Source: Lepiota brunneoincarnata (lineage: Eukaryota > Basidiomycota > Agaricomycetes > Agaricales > Agaricaceae). Taken from it: a stretch of DNA of 64,000 nt. The DNA lies in the NCBI GenBank assembly GCA_023014365.1, contig JAEBUN010000002.1:1860001-1924000 (forward strand), in the 5' to 3' direction. Below the pieces are notes generated by a model. The model ran no database searches and was not told the DNA's origin. It worked only from the letters and a program-made list of their open reading frames with translations. Within the stretch, counting starts at the first letter, position 1. Every line of letters begins with the position of its first letter. Below are positions 1 to 11,226 of this stretch, piece after piece. Made by a program: the position numbers and the translations under genes.

Positions 1-302
1 ACCCCGAATGGCCGCTGCAGCTCGTTAGCTCCAAAAAGCGTGAAGGCAACCGGAATGGTATTTGGAGATGGCAGGGCACTATGCTCTTTTACGAGGAAGG
101 GAAGATGAGTAATGGTGGATTATATTACGAGTGTGAGATCAAGGATGGCCTTCCTGGTATCTTTACCTTCTTGAAGGGGTTAGCGGCCTCGTCAATGCCT
201 TTCCCTCTAAATCCTAATTACCCCTTGCAGCGTCAAACCTCCCGAGAAATGCTTACCGATGACGCTCCATGGGTTCAACAGATTACTCATGGACCAGTCT
301 AA
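1..302 (+). CDS. 3' end of an unidentified gene (partial)
   Basis: One frame stays open from the left edge to a TAA at 300-302, about 99 codons. It encodes a mixed hydrophilic stretch with several Trp and Tyr residues and no domain I recognise. The reading frame is clean and ends only about 100 bases from the stop of the convergent OST1 gene, the usual spacing here. An intron inside the stretch is possible, since gtgtgag occurs near 130. The 5' part lies outside the window. Product unknown; the coding call rests only on the open frame and position. Confidence 0.4.
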   Translation, partial: PEWPLQLVSSKKREGNRNGIWRWQGTMLFYEEGKMSNGGLYYECEIKDGLPGIFTFLKGLAASSMPFPLNPNYPLQRQTSREMLTDDAPWVQQITHGPV

Positions 303-405
303 AGGTCGGTGACACCCCTGGAACCCGAGCAGCAACATTTTACAATATGTTTAACCGTATAAATAATATTTCCTCACAACGCTGTATTAAACGACAACAT
401 AGTCT

Positions 406-2148
406 CTACGCAGTCTTTACCTTTTTGTAAATTGTGAGGTCGACCCGCCTCGCAACAAAAGCGAATAGGAACAATCCGAAGATCACAGCGGATACTACGA
501 ATGGTTTTCTAAAATGTTCCTTGGCCGAAAGTTTATAGACGACCTTGTTCCCAGAAACGGTCAAGCGACGGGTAAAACTTAGCTAGTGATTCGGACTCAC
601 ATAGATGTTCTGTGCATGCCTAAATGTTAGGCCCTTGTACTCGCACATGATGGCGGGACGGCCAATCGTATCTAAATAGGTGGTCTCCCTATCGAGCCAC
701 ATGGCGCGGGACGGGTATGGCGTTGTAACATCAATATCACTGGAGGGGGAAAAAAAATCAAGCACGATTCGCCAGTATGCACCTTGTCCCACACTCACAT
801 GGCACCCTCAGGCAGGATAATCTTCAACTCCAAATCATCCACCACCGCACCAGCAATGGGAGTCATGATCGGCACTTCAACATAATATTCTCCGCTCGAC
901 TTGTTGTATCCACCCACGCTTACCAAATTGGCATCCCAGCCTAGCGTAAAGCTGTAGTTCCAGCCGCCCATCAAAGGGTATCTTGGCTTGAGCTCCAACA
1001 TGCTTTCTTGTTTAGCTGACCCGCCCTTAGGGACAGGAGGGGCAACACTGAGACGCGAGGTCGAGACATTGCCAATTTGATCATAATAATAGACGTTGCT
1101 GATACCCGGTGGAAGGTTCAGAGTGAGGGAGTGGAGGATGTGCGGGGCCTTGGTGCTATGGTAGGCTTGTTTTTGATACTCGACACGAGAGAAATGGCCT
1201 TTGAGCCTGAAAGCGGAAAGTCAGTCTTCAGCACTGTTTCTCCAATAAAGACTGACTTGGGACCAGCGTTGTGTAGAACAATCTCATCCTGAGTATTGAC
1301 ATTGGACCCCCAGTGACTAACTTCTACAGCGCGTTTGTAGCTCGTCACCTCAATAACGGGCTGTTCGTGGTAGTAGCGGACAGAGACAGGCTGTTGACGG
1401 GCCTTGAGGAAGTCATTGTTGGCTGAGGGTGGAATATTGCTGAAAGGCCCATAGGTAACTGTAGCACCCGACTTGTACGCAGGCTTTTCTGAAGTGTATG
1501 CCTCGACGTTCTCAGGTGTAGTGAACGAGATGATACGAGGAGCCATAGCCCTGTAAACGACACTCAGCAACGAACAAGTGAGACAACATAAAGGACGAAC
1601 TTGATCTTTGTGCGTTGAATCAAGGTAGGGTACGGGCTGAGAACATAGAGGTCGGTGTTGTACCTCATTGCCTGATCATCCGTCTGGGTTGCATATTCGG
1701 GCCATGGCTCTGTCATATGCGTCTGAATCGTTTCCAGGGCCAAATTCAACGTTGCGTTAGGGCCCAGCTTCTTTGGCAGGAGCACGTCTAACAATGTAAA
1801 TTTTCTAGCACACTACCATGAGACCAAAAGAAAAGGATCGGAAGCAGAAACGTACGAATTGGCGTAAAACGGCCTTTCCTGAATCTGCAGCGCATCTTTC
1901 TGGCCCTTGACTTTAACCTCCAAAAAGCTCGAAGAATCCCGCTCCTTCCTTGGAAAGGCAATCGTATACACGTTCTGCCCAGCTTCCAGACTCTTAATGG
2001 CATAAGTTGTAGTGACGTGGACAACCGACCCGCCCAACTCTGCGGTGCGTACGATTGCAGTGTTTTCGAAGGCAGCCTCTGCAGCGCGACATGATATCGC
2101 TAGAGAGAAGAAGGCCAGAAGAGGGAGAGTACGCCAACTGAGTGGCAT
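406..2148 (-). CDS. OST1: Ribophorin I, oligosaccharyltransferase subunit OST1
   Basis: Encodes the OST1/ribophorin I subunit of the oligosaccharyltransferase complex, which transfers the lipid-linked glycan to Asn residues of proteins entering the ER. The first exon (ATG at 2148) starts with a signal peptide (MPLSWRTLPLLAFFSLAIS). Family segments follow in order: the DLYVLSPYPT block near 1630, TTPENVEAYT and SGATVTYGPF near 1480, VEVSHWGSNVNTQDEI near 1310, and YPLMGGWNYSFTLGW near 950. One C-terminal membrane span (FVVSAVICGLFLFAFV) and a lysine-rich cytosolic tail (KKVKTA) end at TAG 406-408. At least six short introns are needed, and each joint checked keeps the frame. The gene converges with the partial gene to its left. 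The identification is firm. Confidence 0.93.
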
Positions 2149-2222
2149 TACTAGTGAGGAACAAGAGAAAATGGGTTTGTCACGTCGACGTGTCTATTAG
2201 TTGTGGTTACTATTTTTAGTAT

Positions 2223-3211
2223 TTACCAACCCCATGCAGGGGCTGGGTTCCGCAGAGGAACATCCTCCCGCGTAACTGAAGCAGACACAATCCTCCTCAG
2301 TATCTTCTTCCTCCGCTCTGCCTTTTTCTGCTCAGCAGTCTTTCCCTCTTGCAGCACAACCGTCAGCTTTGAGTTTGGATGGTGTCGTATACCATAGCGG
2401 CCCCTCCCACGCGGCTCAATTCTCGGTGGACTGCGATGGCCCTTGGTGACCCAGGCCTCAGCTGCAACGACCAAACTCTGAGAAAAGAAAAAAAGATTTG
2501 ACGGGGGAAATATTGGGTGACGCACAAACGACGAGTTTCGAGCGGTCAAGATGCTTGTAACGAACTGCGTGGTCCTTGGCCGTAGCCAACATATTCATGA
2601 TCCTTGTACTCGCCCGTTTCTCGCTAAACTGCATCTGTAGAATTGCCCAGTCGACGGGCTTGCCCGAAAGTTGTCGGCCAAGCATATTGAGTTTTCTGTG
2701 CGAAATTTTGAATGTCGCGGTAGAGTATTTGTGCTACAGGAATCACATGAGACAGAACATTGTTGGGCGTCTTTGCATGAAAGACATACTTCCTTTGGCT
2801 GAGCCTTCACCGGCTTTATCGCACTTAGCTGTGTGGCATTCGCTCTCCGTCCTTTAGCCACTGCAGCAGGCTGTACATCAAACACGCTCCGAGTGCCCTG
2901 CGCGGCTGCCTGTTTCTTCGCGGCCTCAATCTCCTCTTTCGTTTGCTTCTCCTTAACCTGAGGCGTGACCGTCTCCCTCACCCATCCCAGAGGATTAAAT
3001 CTACTCGCGCTGGTATCCAAATAAATTAGCCTATGCGCCAGCAAGGATGAGGAAATACACACTAGCCCCGGCTCGCCTGCCAGATAATCCTCGATGAGCT
3101 TGCTTGCGAGCTGAAAATCAGAGCATGCGCTAAAGCCCCTATAGATATATAAGAAGTCATTTCAACACATCCAGTCGCTGATAGCTCACCATGTCGCAAG
3201 CAAGCCCGCAT
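2223..3211 (-). CDS. MRPL22: Mitochondrial large ribosomal subunit protein uL22m
   Basis: Encodes the mitochondrial form of ribosomal protein L22, which lines the peptide exit tunnel of the large subunit. The start at 3211 gives an Arg/Ser-rich N-terminus ([16 protein letters not shown]) that looks like a matrix-targeting signal; an in-frame ATG at 3295 is the alternative. The uL22 core is plain: [20 protein letters not shown] near 2700, [17 protein letters not shown] near 2620, and the C-terminal loop [20 protein letters not shown] near 2440, which is the family signature. The linker before the core is Lys/Gln-rich. Introns include one of about 90 nt near 2485-2570. The gene is divergent from YOS1, with about 230 bases between the starts, so the two probably share a promoter region. 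Confidence 0.9.
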
Positions 3212-3441
3212 CGTTGAGGGCCCCTTGTAAACTTGTAGAAATGGAGGACTCTCTGTCACCACCCGCGCACTTTGCGTCACATGCGTATACGTCACACCCG
3301 CGTCGTGTCCTCCAGCGCATACTCACTTCAAAACTTGAAGTCCCACCCCCACTCGGCTGACTTCCTCCTCCTTTCACCTGCTGGCAGTCGCTATAAGGAG
3401 CCCACATATTTAACGACACCACCCAGCAGTAACAGAGAAAC

Positions 3442-3839
3442 ATGTTCTTTGTCGGCACCATTCTACAAGTTTCCTTGCTCTTCATAAACGCCGTTGCTAT
3501 CCTGAACGAAGAACGCTTCCTAGCCAGGAGTATGTTTTCTCTGTGTTTACAATCATCACCCAGCTCACGTATCGCTTTAGTTGGATGGGTTTCATCTTCG
3601 TCTTCACGGCAGGCGCAGAATGCAAATGTAGGGTACAACCAGCCATACGATCAGGTGGGCTACGGGCAGGACGTTGGAATCAAAGCCCGCCTAATAGATC
3701 TTATCAGCGCCGTGCGCACTCTTATGCGAAGTATGTAAATCTTGTACCCTCATGCTTTGCCTCTGTGCTGACATGACCTATAGTACCCTTGATAGCCATA
3801 AACATCATTGTGATTCTATACGAATTGGTGTGGGGATAA
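3442..3839 (+). CDS. YOS1: YOS1/IER3IP1-family ER-Golgi transport protein
   Basis: Encodes a Yos1 homologue of about 96 residues, a small membrane protein of the Yip1-Yif1-Yos1 complex needed for COPII vesicle traffic from ER to Golgi. Three exons: 3442-3529, 3581-3730 and 3784-3839, with introns of 51 and 53 nt. The first exon gives the N-terminal membrane span and the conserved INAVAILNEERFLAR block; the splice creates R-IGW, the family motif. The second exon carries GIKARLIDLISAVRTLMR and the third the final span IPLIAINIIVILYELVWG. The length matches the family (about 80-100 residues). Both splice joints regenerate conserved residues, which supports the model strongly. Confidence 0.95.
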
Positions 3840-4004
3840 ATCCAGCGTCTTCCAGCATTCTTGGACTATAGTTCGGGCACAACAAACACGGTCGTATTGC
3901 ACAAGACATACAGATATTTAAGGAGCGGGGATCAAACCGTGCAATGAATGTTTTCCGCCGTCTCCCAACGACCGGGATATTATATGATAAGCGGACATAC
4001 GATG

Positions 4005-4890
4005 TTATACCAACGTTGGCTGCGCGTCGGAGTTAAGTTTATCGTACTCCTCGTTGATTTGACGGACAAAGTCGTTGACAGTATGACCATTCTGGAATGA
4101 ATCAACGAACGGAAATCGGAGAGAAAAAAAAAAAAAACACTTACTTCACACTCTTTCCATGTGCCATCGTGTACACACACTTTGCGTCCACTTATCAGGA
4201 TAGTGCAGCTCTTACTACCACATCACTTGAGTGGAGCGAACGCAGTGAGGAGATCGCACTTACGTGATCCCCAGGTCCTGGCTAAGACGCACGCTGTCGC
4301 GCAAGAGCTCGACACCTTCGGCGGCCTTACCACTACCATCCCGTCCGGCACATTGGCCGGCACCACTGGTGTCCCAGGGAACCTGAGCAACTTTAGCGCA
4401 CTTCAGGGCCACGTCCGGCCTGCCAATCTTGTCCCTTCCTTCAAAGCTCTGGCAGCGGACAAAACTCCACCACTGCTCTTTGCTTGCGTGCTTGTCCATG
4501 CAAAGCTGCTGCACATTCCCCGAGCACTCTTCAGGTCCGTGCATGCAGGTGACACCAAAATCGGGCTCTGAGCTGTTAATCCTGCATGAGTGGGTCCAAG
4601 AAAAGGCCGTTGAGTTCTCATTGCATATGCCGAACATGGAGTCAGAGCGGCACTCCGTACTTTGCGATATAGACCAGGGACATATCAATCTTGTGTTTAA
4701 CCTTATCGAGAACTTCGTTGAAGGTTGTTTCGCACAAAAGGGCATCTGGGCACTTGCTCATGACACCGAGTTGAACCGGGACCTTGCGGTCAAGTACGGG
4801 GCGATACACATGGGTCTGATCGTTGAGAACAATGCGTGGAATCGCTGCGGCCAGCGTTGGAATGAGCAGTGTTGTGAGACGTAGAAACAT
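4005..4890 (-). CDS. GILT-like thiol reductase family protein
   Basis: Secreted or vacuolar protein of the gamma-interferon-inducible lysosomal thiol reductase (GILT) family, which reduces protein disulfides in acidic compartments. The chosen ATG (4888-4890) begins a signal peptide, MFLRLTTLLIPTLAAAIP. The thioredoxin-like strand VPVQLGVMSKCPDALLC follows, then the diagnostic CMHGPEECSGNVQQLCM motif near 4530, further cysteines, and a C-terminal block (KVCVHDGTWKECE, then VNDFVRQI) near 4080-4180. Introns lie near 4590-4670, 4181-4259 and 4100-4140. The usual active site is CXXC; here the Cys in CPDA is followed by Ala and the next Cys is at CX5C spacing, so redox activity is uncertain. Family assignment is good, but function in fungi is little known. 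Confidence 0.85.
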
Positions 4891-5144
4891 CGTGAGGCAG
4901 AGACCAAGACGGGGCACAGTTGAGATCAAGGTGTCAGGCAAGGGGCGCAAGCAGCCGAATCAATTGCGTCATACATTATCTACGTCCCTAACAATTTAGT
5001 CCCAACGTCCGTGGCTCATTCTCCATGGGCTTGCCGCATTTTCGCTGACGAGTCAGGGCATAGGCTCGGTCATGAGCCAGTGGTTGACTAATCCTAGCTC
5101 GACCACTTCATCAAACACAAGGCCCCCCTTTGGGGGATATCTGC

Positions 5145-5934
5145 TTATTTTTGCGCCGCATCCCATAGTTGTCTTGCTTCTTCATCCGCAGATGGTGGTA
5201 TAAAATACTGACACCGCGATCGAAACGCTACGAACATGTCAGAATATTCATGCAGAGAGAAAGCCTCGGCAACAAGCAACCTGCCTTCCACGGCTCGCTT
5301 GCGCACGATGTTCTCTATTGTCAGCTCGTTGTGGACTTGGTTTCTCTAATCAAATCGGTCTTCAGTCAGCCTCATGTTAGGAAGATGGGGTAAGTCCGTG
5401 GATACCTTGACTTGGTCGGCAAATATTGCGGCCTGCGTTCTTCTCTGCTGAGATCGGTCATTGCCTTGCTCCTGCAAAGCTGCTCGTTCTTCCTCCAACG
5501 AGTGGTCAACAACAGCTGTACAGTATTCTACTAGTTGCGTCCGCCGCTTCCAGTTGCCTATTATTGCACCGGGTTCAGGATGAAGTATGAAGTTGGCGAC
5601 TAGAACAACTCACCAACCAGTTCCCGCCACAGGTACGCACAGGCTTGGTTCTGGAGGTTCTCCCTGTTTCCATCACCATGCGCTCGTTGCTGGTCTCTCA
5701 TGGCGGCATTGGCCCTGTTCAGCCGCATGACGATTGTATCATCGAGACGACGATACTCCCTGAGAATGTCTATTTCAGATGAGGAAGAGGCTGTGGGTCT
5801 GGAGCAGAATAAAGAAGACCTTTGAAGAGCGAGAGATCGTGGCAAGTTGATGGTGAAACATGAACGATTTGGGGAGAGAGCGAAGGGCCTTGGACGGCTG
5901 GACTTCCAAGCGGAGGGTTATGTTTCGATGGCAT
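5145..5934 (-). CDS. MIX23: MIX23/CCDC58 mitochondrial protein
   Basis: Homologue of Mix23 (CCDC58), a mitochondrial protein linked to import into the matrix. From 5934 the chain runs MPSKHNPP..., then SPSTCHDLSLFKD spliced to ILREYRRLDDTIVMRLNR, the conserved N-terminal block. It continues through QACAYLWRELV and QLVEYCTAVV, and ends with HNELTIENIVRKR and FRSRCQYF, the family's C-terminal signature, stopping at TAA 5145-5147. Removing 5228-5284 as a GC-AG intron (donor AAG|GCAGGT) joins RKRAVE directly to AFRSRC and matches the family spacing. That segment is 57 nt without a stop, so retention would also stay in frame. ATG 5970 is an alternative in-frame start. Spread-out cysteines fit an intermembrane-space history. 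Confidence 0.83.
5228..5284 (-). other. GC-AG intron in MIX23
   Basis: Donor AAG|GCAGGT and acceptor GTAG on the minus strand, 57 nt. Removal joins RAVE to AFRSRC with the family's spacing. The length is a multiple of three and has no stop, so retention is a real alternative. Confidence 0.6.
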
Positions 5935-7059
5935 TGGCAAGACGCGCAAATCCGGCAGATCAGAACACACTTCTTCGGATCCGCATCCGGCAACTCACGC
6001 GTCACGCCGTAAATAGGTAAGGTTATTTCTCTCTCTCTGCGCGCCCGATACTTCTCCTTGTACATTGTAACCTTGACATTTGACATTGTATCACCGGTAC
6101 ACATTCAATATCGGTCCCGGTTTATTTTTGAACTTCTCTCTGGAAAACGGGGAGGGGGAGGAGGGGACAGAAGAAGGAGGAGCAGAATTAATTCCCTTGT
6201 CTTGTCACTGTGGGTCGGCGACCCCCAACAGTAACCAACACGTGTCTACCAACATCAAGTCGGCAACCGTGGCGCAACCTCAGCCCCGCCTGGAACTTTT
6301 TAATAATGCATCGAACCTGATCGTGCACAGGACAGTTACCATTGAACTCGAGGTACAGTACTGGAGGCAGCGGCTCACATCCGAAAACGCAGGGGAACAT
6401 CAGAAGTGTGCAACTAGGAATGAAGAACTAATCGATTACGCGTGTAGGACAATCGAAAGTCCCCTGATGGGGACTGAGTTTCGTTTGAAAATGAAACAAA
6501 AACCAGGGTTTTGTGGGTGTTGCTCCTCTCACTTTCGACAAAAAATATGGCTTGCGTCTCCATGGGATCATATGTCATCTCAGATCCAGAGTTCTCTTTT
6601 GGCTGTGTCCAATCCATCGATATCTTCCGTTTCCTATCCACATTACTTGTCTAGCGCCCGTAACCTGACTTGCTTTCGTTTCACCATGGTACTCGGACCG
6701 GAATTTCAAAGTATGCGCCACCTGTTTCCAAAGGCTGGTGAAGGAAACCCCCTCACTGACAATGTAATTCAGGGAGAGGGGGGGGGGGGGGGCTCTTCCC
6801 CCCATCGTTTGCCAGGCCTGAGGTGTTCATGGACACGAAATGGACTTTCTGGGGGTATATTTTTACGTCTAGGTACAATGATTTTCTTACAATATTGTGT
6901 ACAATGCTCGCGAGTACTCCTACACAGTTTGTCCGCTGCAACCAAGGCATTACCGGGCCAAAACTGAAGGTGGGTCGAGAAAAAACTTCTCGTAAAAAGT
7001 TCAATCCGGGGTTTACGAAACCCAGCGGATGGGTTCAATAGTTAAGAATGGAAACGTTG
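5935..7059. other. Gene-poor region with a 15-G run
   Basis: No gene could be supported. A 295-codon open frame on + (6080-6967) has no recognisable domain, unusual composition and a Gly tract coming only from a run of 15 G at 6778-6792; it has no splice partners. The left end holds the promoter and 5' UTR of MIX23, the right end the 3' UTR of the zinc-finger gene. A lineage-specific gene or non-coding RNA cannot be excluded. Confidence 0.4.
6778..6792. repeat. G15 homopolymer
   Basis: Fifteen consecutive G residues, seen directly. Such runs are length-variable and hard to sequence; the exact length here should not be trusted. Confidence 0.9.
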
Positions 7060-10000
7060 TCATACACGCTCCTCTAGCTGATGCATGATTCTCCCTCCTT
7101 CTGCTCCTGCCCGTTCGCTTTGGGATGTGTCCACCATAGTGTCTATGTCGTCTGGCAGGTTCACTGAGGCATCATCTCCCTGGGTTTCAAGGGACTCATC
7201 CTCCACCGGAGGCACGGTTCTCCTTCTAGTCCTGTTGGTTTGCTTTGGAATATGGTGGTGCATGTCGACATAGTGTCGGTGCCGTCTGGCAGGATCATTG
7301 AAGCTTCTCCCGCAGTCAAATCTGCATTCGAAAGGGGTTTCACCGGTACTGTAGCATCGGTCGTGAGACGGACATTGACACTATGAATAGAACTTTGACA
7401 CTCACTGTGTAGTGACATGCGTGATAGCGCCAGATTCCTACGTCCGATGGTCAGACCTAGTTGGACAGTACCCTTGGAGTTTACATACCTGTCCGAAGTC
7501 ACGGCCACAAACATTGCACTTGAATAATCTTTACCAATATTGGTGTCAGTATACATGCGTCACGAGGTAGTGCCAACGACGCCCAGGCTTACTTTAGGTC
7601 AAGATGCGTAGTCTCCAGATGCCGCTTGATCAGCTGCTTCTTCGCCGTGTACCCGCATGTCGACCCATCCCTTAACCACATACAACGCCAGCGCCGTTCC
7701 TCGTCCTTCATATTAATAGCATATTTCTCCCAGTTATTTTTGTCTTCAGGGGGAATTATGATCCTTGTAATGAGGCCAGATTTGATTTTGTGTGGGGCAG
7801 AGGGAATAGCCCTTGACGACGGTGTCACCTTACGGTGCATTGGACTTGGAGGCCGGCGGTGTTCTCGAGCAGCTCTTCGGAGTTCCAGAGGCGCTGTGTG
7901 CGAAATTGGTATCTCCAGGTGGGGAGACGTCCTGGAGATCGGTGTCCGCCTTGACCAAAGTATAAGATATGGATGGGTGAATCGCCGTAAATGAGAGAGT
8001 GTGCGCACCTCCCTGGAGTAATGGGGATGGGTAGAACAAAGTCCGATTTCCATGAGCTAGCAACGCTACGTTGGGATATGGAGCGAAAGAAAATAAATAG
8101 AGCGGAGCTTACGATGGCCGCGACTCATCACTGTCATAGTTTTCCTGAGGTCGCGTTAACTTCAGTCTGGTTAGGTTATCCGGTAGACCATCGTCATCGT
8201 CCTCTAACTGGTCCACAGACATTCGATCCTCGTTTGTGTTAAGAGAGGAGCGGGACTCCGGTCTCTGGTAATTTCCTGATTCGGCAGTGCTCGGGGAATC
8301 GACGTGTCAATCTGAGCTGGGGCCAATGAATCGGAGGAGGCTGGCTCGACGTTCTTGAACGAGGGTAGGAACAACTTGTGTCTTTTGCGCTCCGGTAACT
8401 GCAAGACCAGGACTGGGAGCAAGAGCGCACGGGATCCCGGTCCTCTGGGCCTTGCCTTTGTTCCTAGTCAGATACCGATTCGGGAAAAGGAACGGGAGCA
8501 CTAACCATAGACTTTCGATTGGAGGCAGGCTGCGGGGAGGCATACTACAAAGAGCCGGACAGTCAGTGTGCCCATCCGGATGGAAATATGGTTGTTCAAA
8601 TACTGACTTGTCTACTCCATTGCGGGTTTTCTGTGCTGAAACGCCGTCAAGTTCAACGGCGGCGGCGGTGCCTTCATGTGTCGGCGGAGGAGAGGGTGAC
8701 AAATCATCGATATTATCTACAAACAAAAATGGTTAGCAAAGAGTGTTTTACCTATGAACCTTAAACGTTATTAAACGTGTAACCGGTACCTTCTTCATCA
8801 CATGGGACACGACTACAGGGGTTGGGAAAGAAAAGAAAGAAAGGGAAAAAAAAAACACCGTCAGCCAACAGTTGCGAGAACAGATACAGAAAAAAAAAAA
8901 ACCATGACTTTACCCCCCGAATATAGGACGTCTCAGACGAGTCCATTTCCATACTTAGAGCGGCGGATAAAGGGACACTCACCGTAGCCTTGGATAGCAT
9001 GCGTCCGTTGGACCCCAGTAGAAGGTGCTCTGATAGGATGTGCCGGTCTTTGCAGGCCTTTCGGGCATAGGAAGGGGAGAGAGGATTGGAGCGTAGGGAT
9101 ACGATGTTGTGGCTTTTAAAGTCCCATTTGTCTGTATTTAAAAAACGCACAAAATCGGCTGTGTCATCTATATAAGCCCGATTAGGGATGAGGAGAACTT
9201 TTGTGGATCAAGCGAGAGTGTGTCCCAGATCTCCAATGGTAGATATAGCTACTGCCGTAAGGGGATTGTTTGCTGAGATCCTGTGATTGAGTTAGTTGTT
9301 GTTAGATCGCAAATAATGATACGGGTATGCGAGGACACCTACAAAGCACTGCGCGGCATCGTCCAAAGGGGATGGCATCGTTCAAACTAACTATCTGACG
9401 CCCAAAACCTGACCCTTGCGTTAAAGAATAGAAGCTTAGCCACTGTTCCCACGCTTAGAATTGACGCTCGAAATTCAAGGGTTTGCATTTTCTTTTTTTC
9501 TTTTTTTTTTTTTTTTTTTGCAAAAATGGCCGATCATTGGACTAACACATCGGGATACACCACAAAATTGTATATATGATCATCATTTCAGAGAGCGGTT
9601 CCCACATCTTGGAAGGAGACTTACACTAACCGACCAGCCATACTGTAGTGTCAATCATACACAACTGGCTCAAACGGAGTCTGATCCAGCTTGTTTGGGG
9701 GCTGGACGCTCCAATCTTCTTCGGACTCCGTAGTGGACGCCAGGGTGATGTCCGGTTGGTTAGAAAATCGAAAAGCTCCGGCAGGGAGTGACCGCGTCGC
9801 CATCATTCCTCGATGCTTCCTCAAAGGTTTTATCATTCTATTGTCCTTAACCTCATCATCGTGATCGTTCGTTGTGTTCGCGGGGATTGGATGATCAGGG
9901 ACCATGTTCAAGTCATCGTTGTCCTCTGGCTCTGTCTCGCTACCGGCGTCCGTCACCGAACGGGATCGTTTCTTGTGAGATTGTGTAGGGTCCATGGGAG

Positions 10001-10151
10001 TAGGACGAGATAGACTTGAGCCAAAGACACCTTGGTTGATGTCTTTTGCCGAGGCAAAAATGGTCGTGGTAGACTGTGCCTTCGCAAAGACACGAGAGGA
10101 AGGTGCAGTGATATAGCCCTCAGTCACGCCTGTCGACGCGTCGATAGGCAT
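7060..10151 (-). CDS. C2H2 zinc-finger protein (N-terminal exons tentative)
   Basis: The 3' half is well supported. An exon at about 7590-8000 ends in a first finger-like unit with a long first loop (CMWLRDGSTCGYTAKKQLIK, then RH...TTH). Two introns then assemble canonical fingers: CNVCGRDFGQ spliced to ESGAITHVTTH, then TGETPFECRFDCGRSF and DPARRHRHYVDMH. The stop is at 7060. The TGE(T)PF linker between fingers is classic, so DNA binding is the likely role. Upstream, an acidic Asp-rich exon lies at 8105-8270. Open frames at 8310-8726 and 9651-10151 (MPIDASTGVTEG..., basic KKRSRS patch, acidic SETEPEDNDD) are probable N-terminal exons, but their joints could not be fixed and they may be a separate gene. 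A T-rich tract at 9488-9519 would lie in an intron. Confidence 0.6.
9488..9519. repeat. T-rich homopolymer tract
   Basis: Nearly pure T on the + strand, broken by a few C. It lies between proposed exons of the zinc-finger gene. Shorter pyrimidine runs of the same kind occur at about 8850 and 10951; no function is claimed. Confidence 0.85.
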
Positions 10152-11226
10152 TTAGTCAGTGATACGGAAGAAGAGGGGCTGTCGCAATCATCATACTCTT
10201 TCTGACACGGGATCCAACGTTCCGCAATTGCGCTGTGAGGTCTGGAGGTGTGCTGTGTGCAAGTTTTCAGGACCATCAATATAAAGGAGTAGAATCGATC
10301 GGCTCACTCAGCATTGCTTGGTGTGTCCAGTTGCGCGAAAGCAACTTTATCACTGTCCGTAAACGTGCGTTTGAAAGGTCCTAGCATTGGAAGTAACTTT
10401 GTGTTGTTGGGGATAAGAATGAATGGTCAAAAATCACGTGTACTTGAAACTTGCCATTGCCTTGGTGTGGCGCATGCCTTTTCAAATTTCTTTGCAGGGT
10501 CAGAGAAAATAATTAATCTGAACAATTCTCCTCTTGTCTATGTACGCCAGTACGGGGAAATAGACGTGAGTGATTTCTACTCTTCCATTTCGTGGACCAA
10601 GCATTTGAGTATGCTGATTTGAGGCTTGGTGCTGGGAAGTAAATGGTAATTCTCGTTGACCCGTTATCAGCGCGACGGTTGAACTGCTCCTTTGAGAATC
10701 TCCGACTAGCGGTTAGACAAAGGGAAAGATACTGATAATACGGGACTGGCAAACCTTTGGCAACTGGCCCGGTTGCAGCAGCCCCAATCTGCTCTGGTCC
10801 CGTGGGTCGTTGTGGCAGATAGGAGCTCCAATGGAGCGATGTGGGGTTTGGAATTTGGAATTTGGAATTTCAAATTTTTGTGCATGGATCTAGGAGGATC
10901 AAAGTGGTTCCAACTGCTTACAATAATGAAAACTGGCCAAGTAGCCGGGATGTTTTTTTTTTTTGGTTTGGTTGGGGCAATTCTCAGCGGGCGAGCGTTG
11001 GTGGTAGCGACCCTGAGAAGATTGCATTGACGTTAAAGAGGATGGGTTTTGTGAGGAGAACGACGGTGGGATAGAGAGAGCAATAGTTATGTGGGAGAAG
11101 ACATGTGGTGGGAGCCGGGCCGGGGTGTTGTGACCGCGAGGCATCGACTTTCTCTTCTCGTCGTCCAGCACTGCGTGCTCCCTCACCCCCAAGGTGGGCT
11201 TGCCCTCCACGTCCCTATACGTGCGC
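10152..11226. other. Gene-poor intergenic region
   Basis: Lies between the divergent zinc-finger and kelch genes and should hold both promoters. A 102-codon frame at 10314-10622 (+) and overlapping frames on - show no domain. Direct observations: three tandem copies of GGAATTT at about 10850-10870 and a run of 14 T at about 10951-10964. No promoter element could be assigned. Confidence 0.5.
10848..10872. repeat. Short tandem repeat GGAATTT x3
   Basis: The unit GGAATTT is repeated three times, followed by a related inverted stretch (CAAATTTTT). It lies in intergenic DNA, probably a microsatellite-like slippage product. Confidence 0.7.

Noticed and set aside
4200..4260. Possible small RNA with inverted repeats
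   Set aside because: The stretch is an intron of the GILT-like gene with normal borders.
6080..6967. 295-codon open frame on +
   Set aside because: No domain, odd composition, depends on a G15 run for a Gly tract, and no splice partners; more likely chance.
10314..10622. 102-codon open frame on +
   Set aside because: No recognisable features and lies in a gene-poor AT-rich region.
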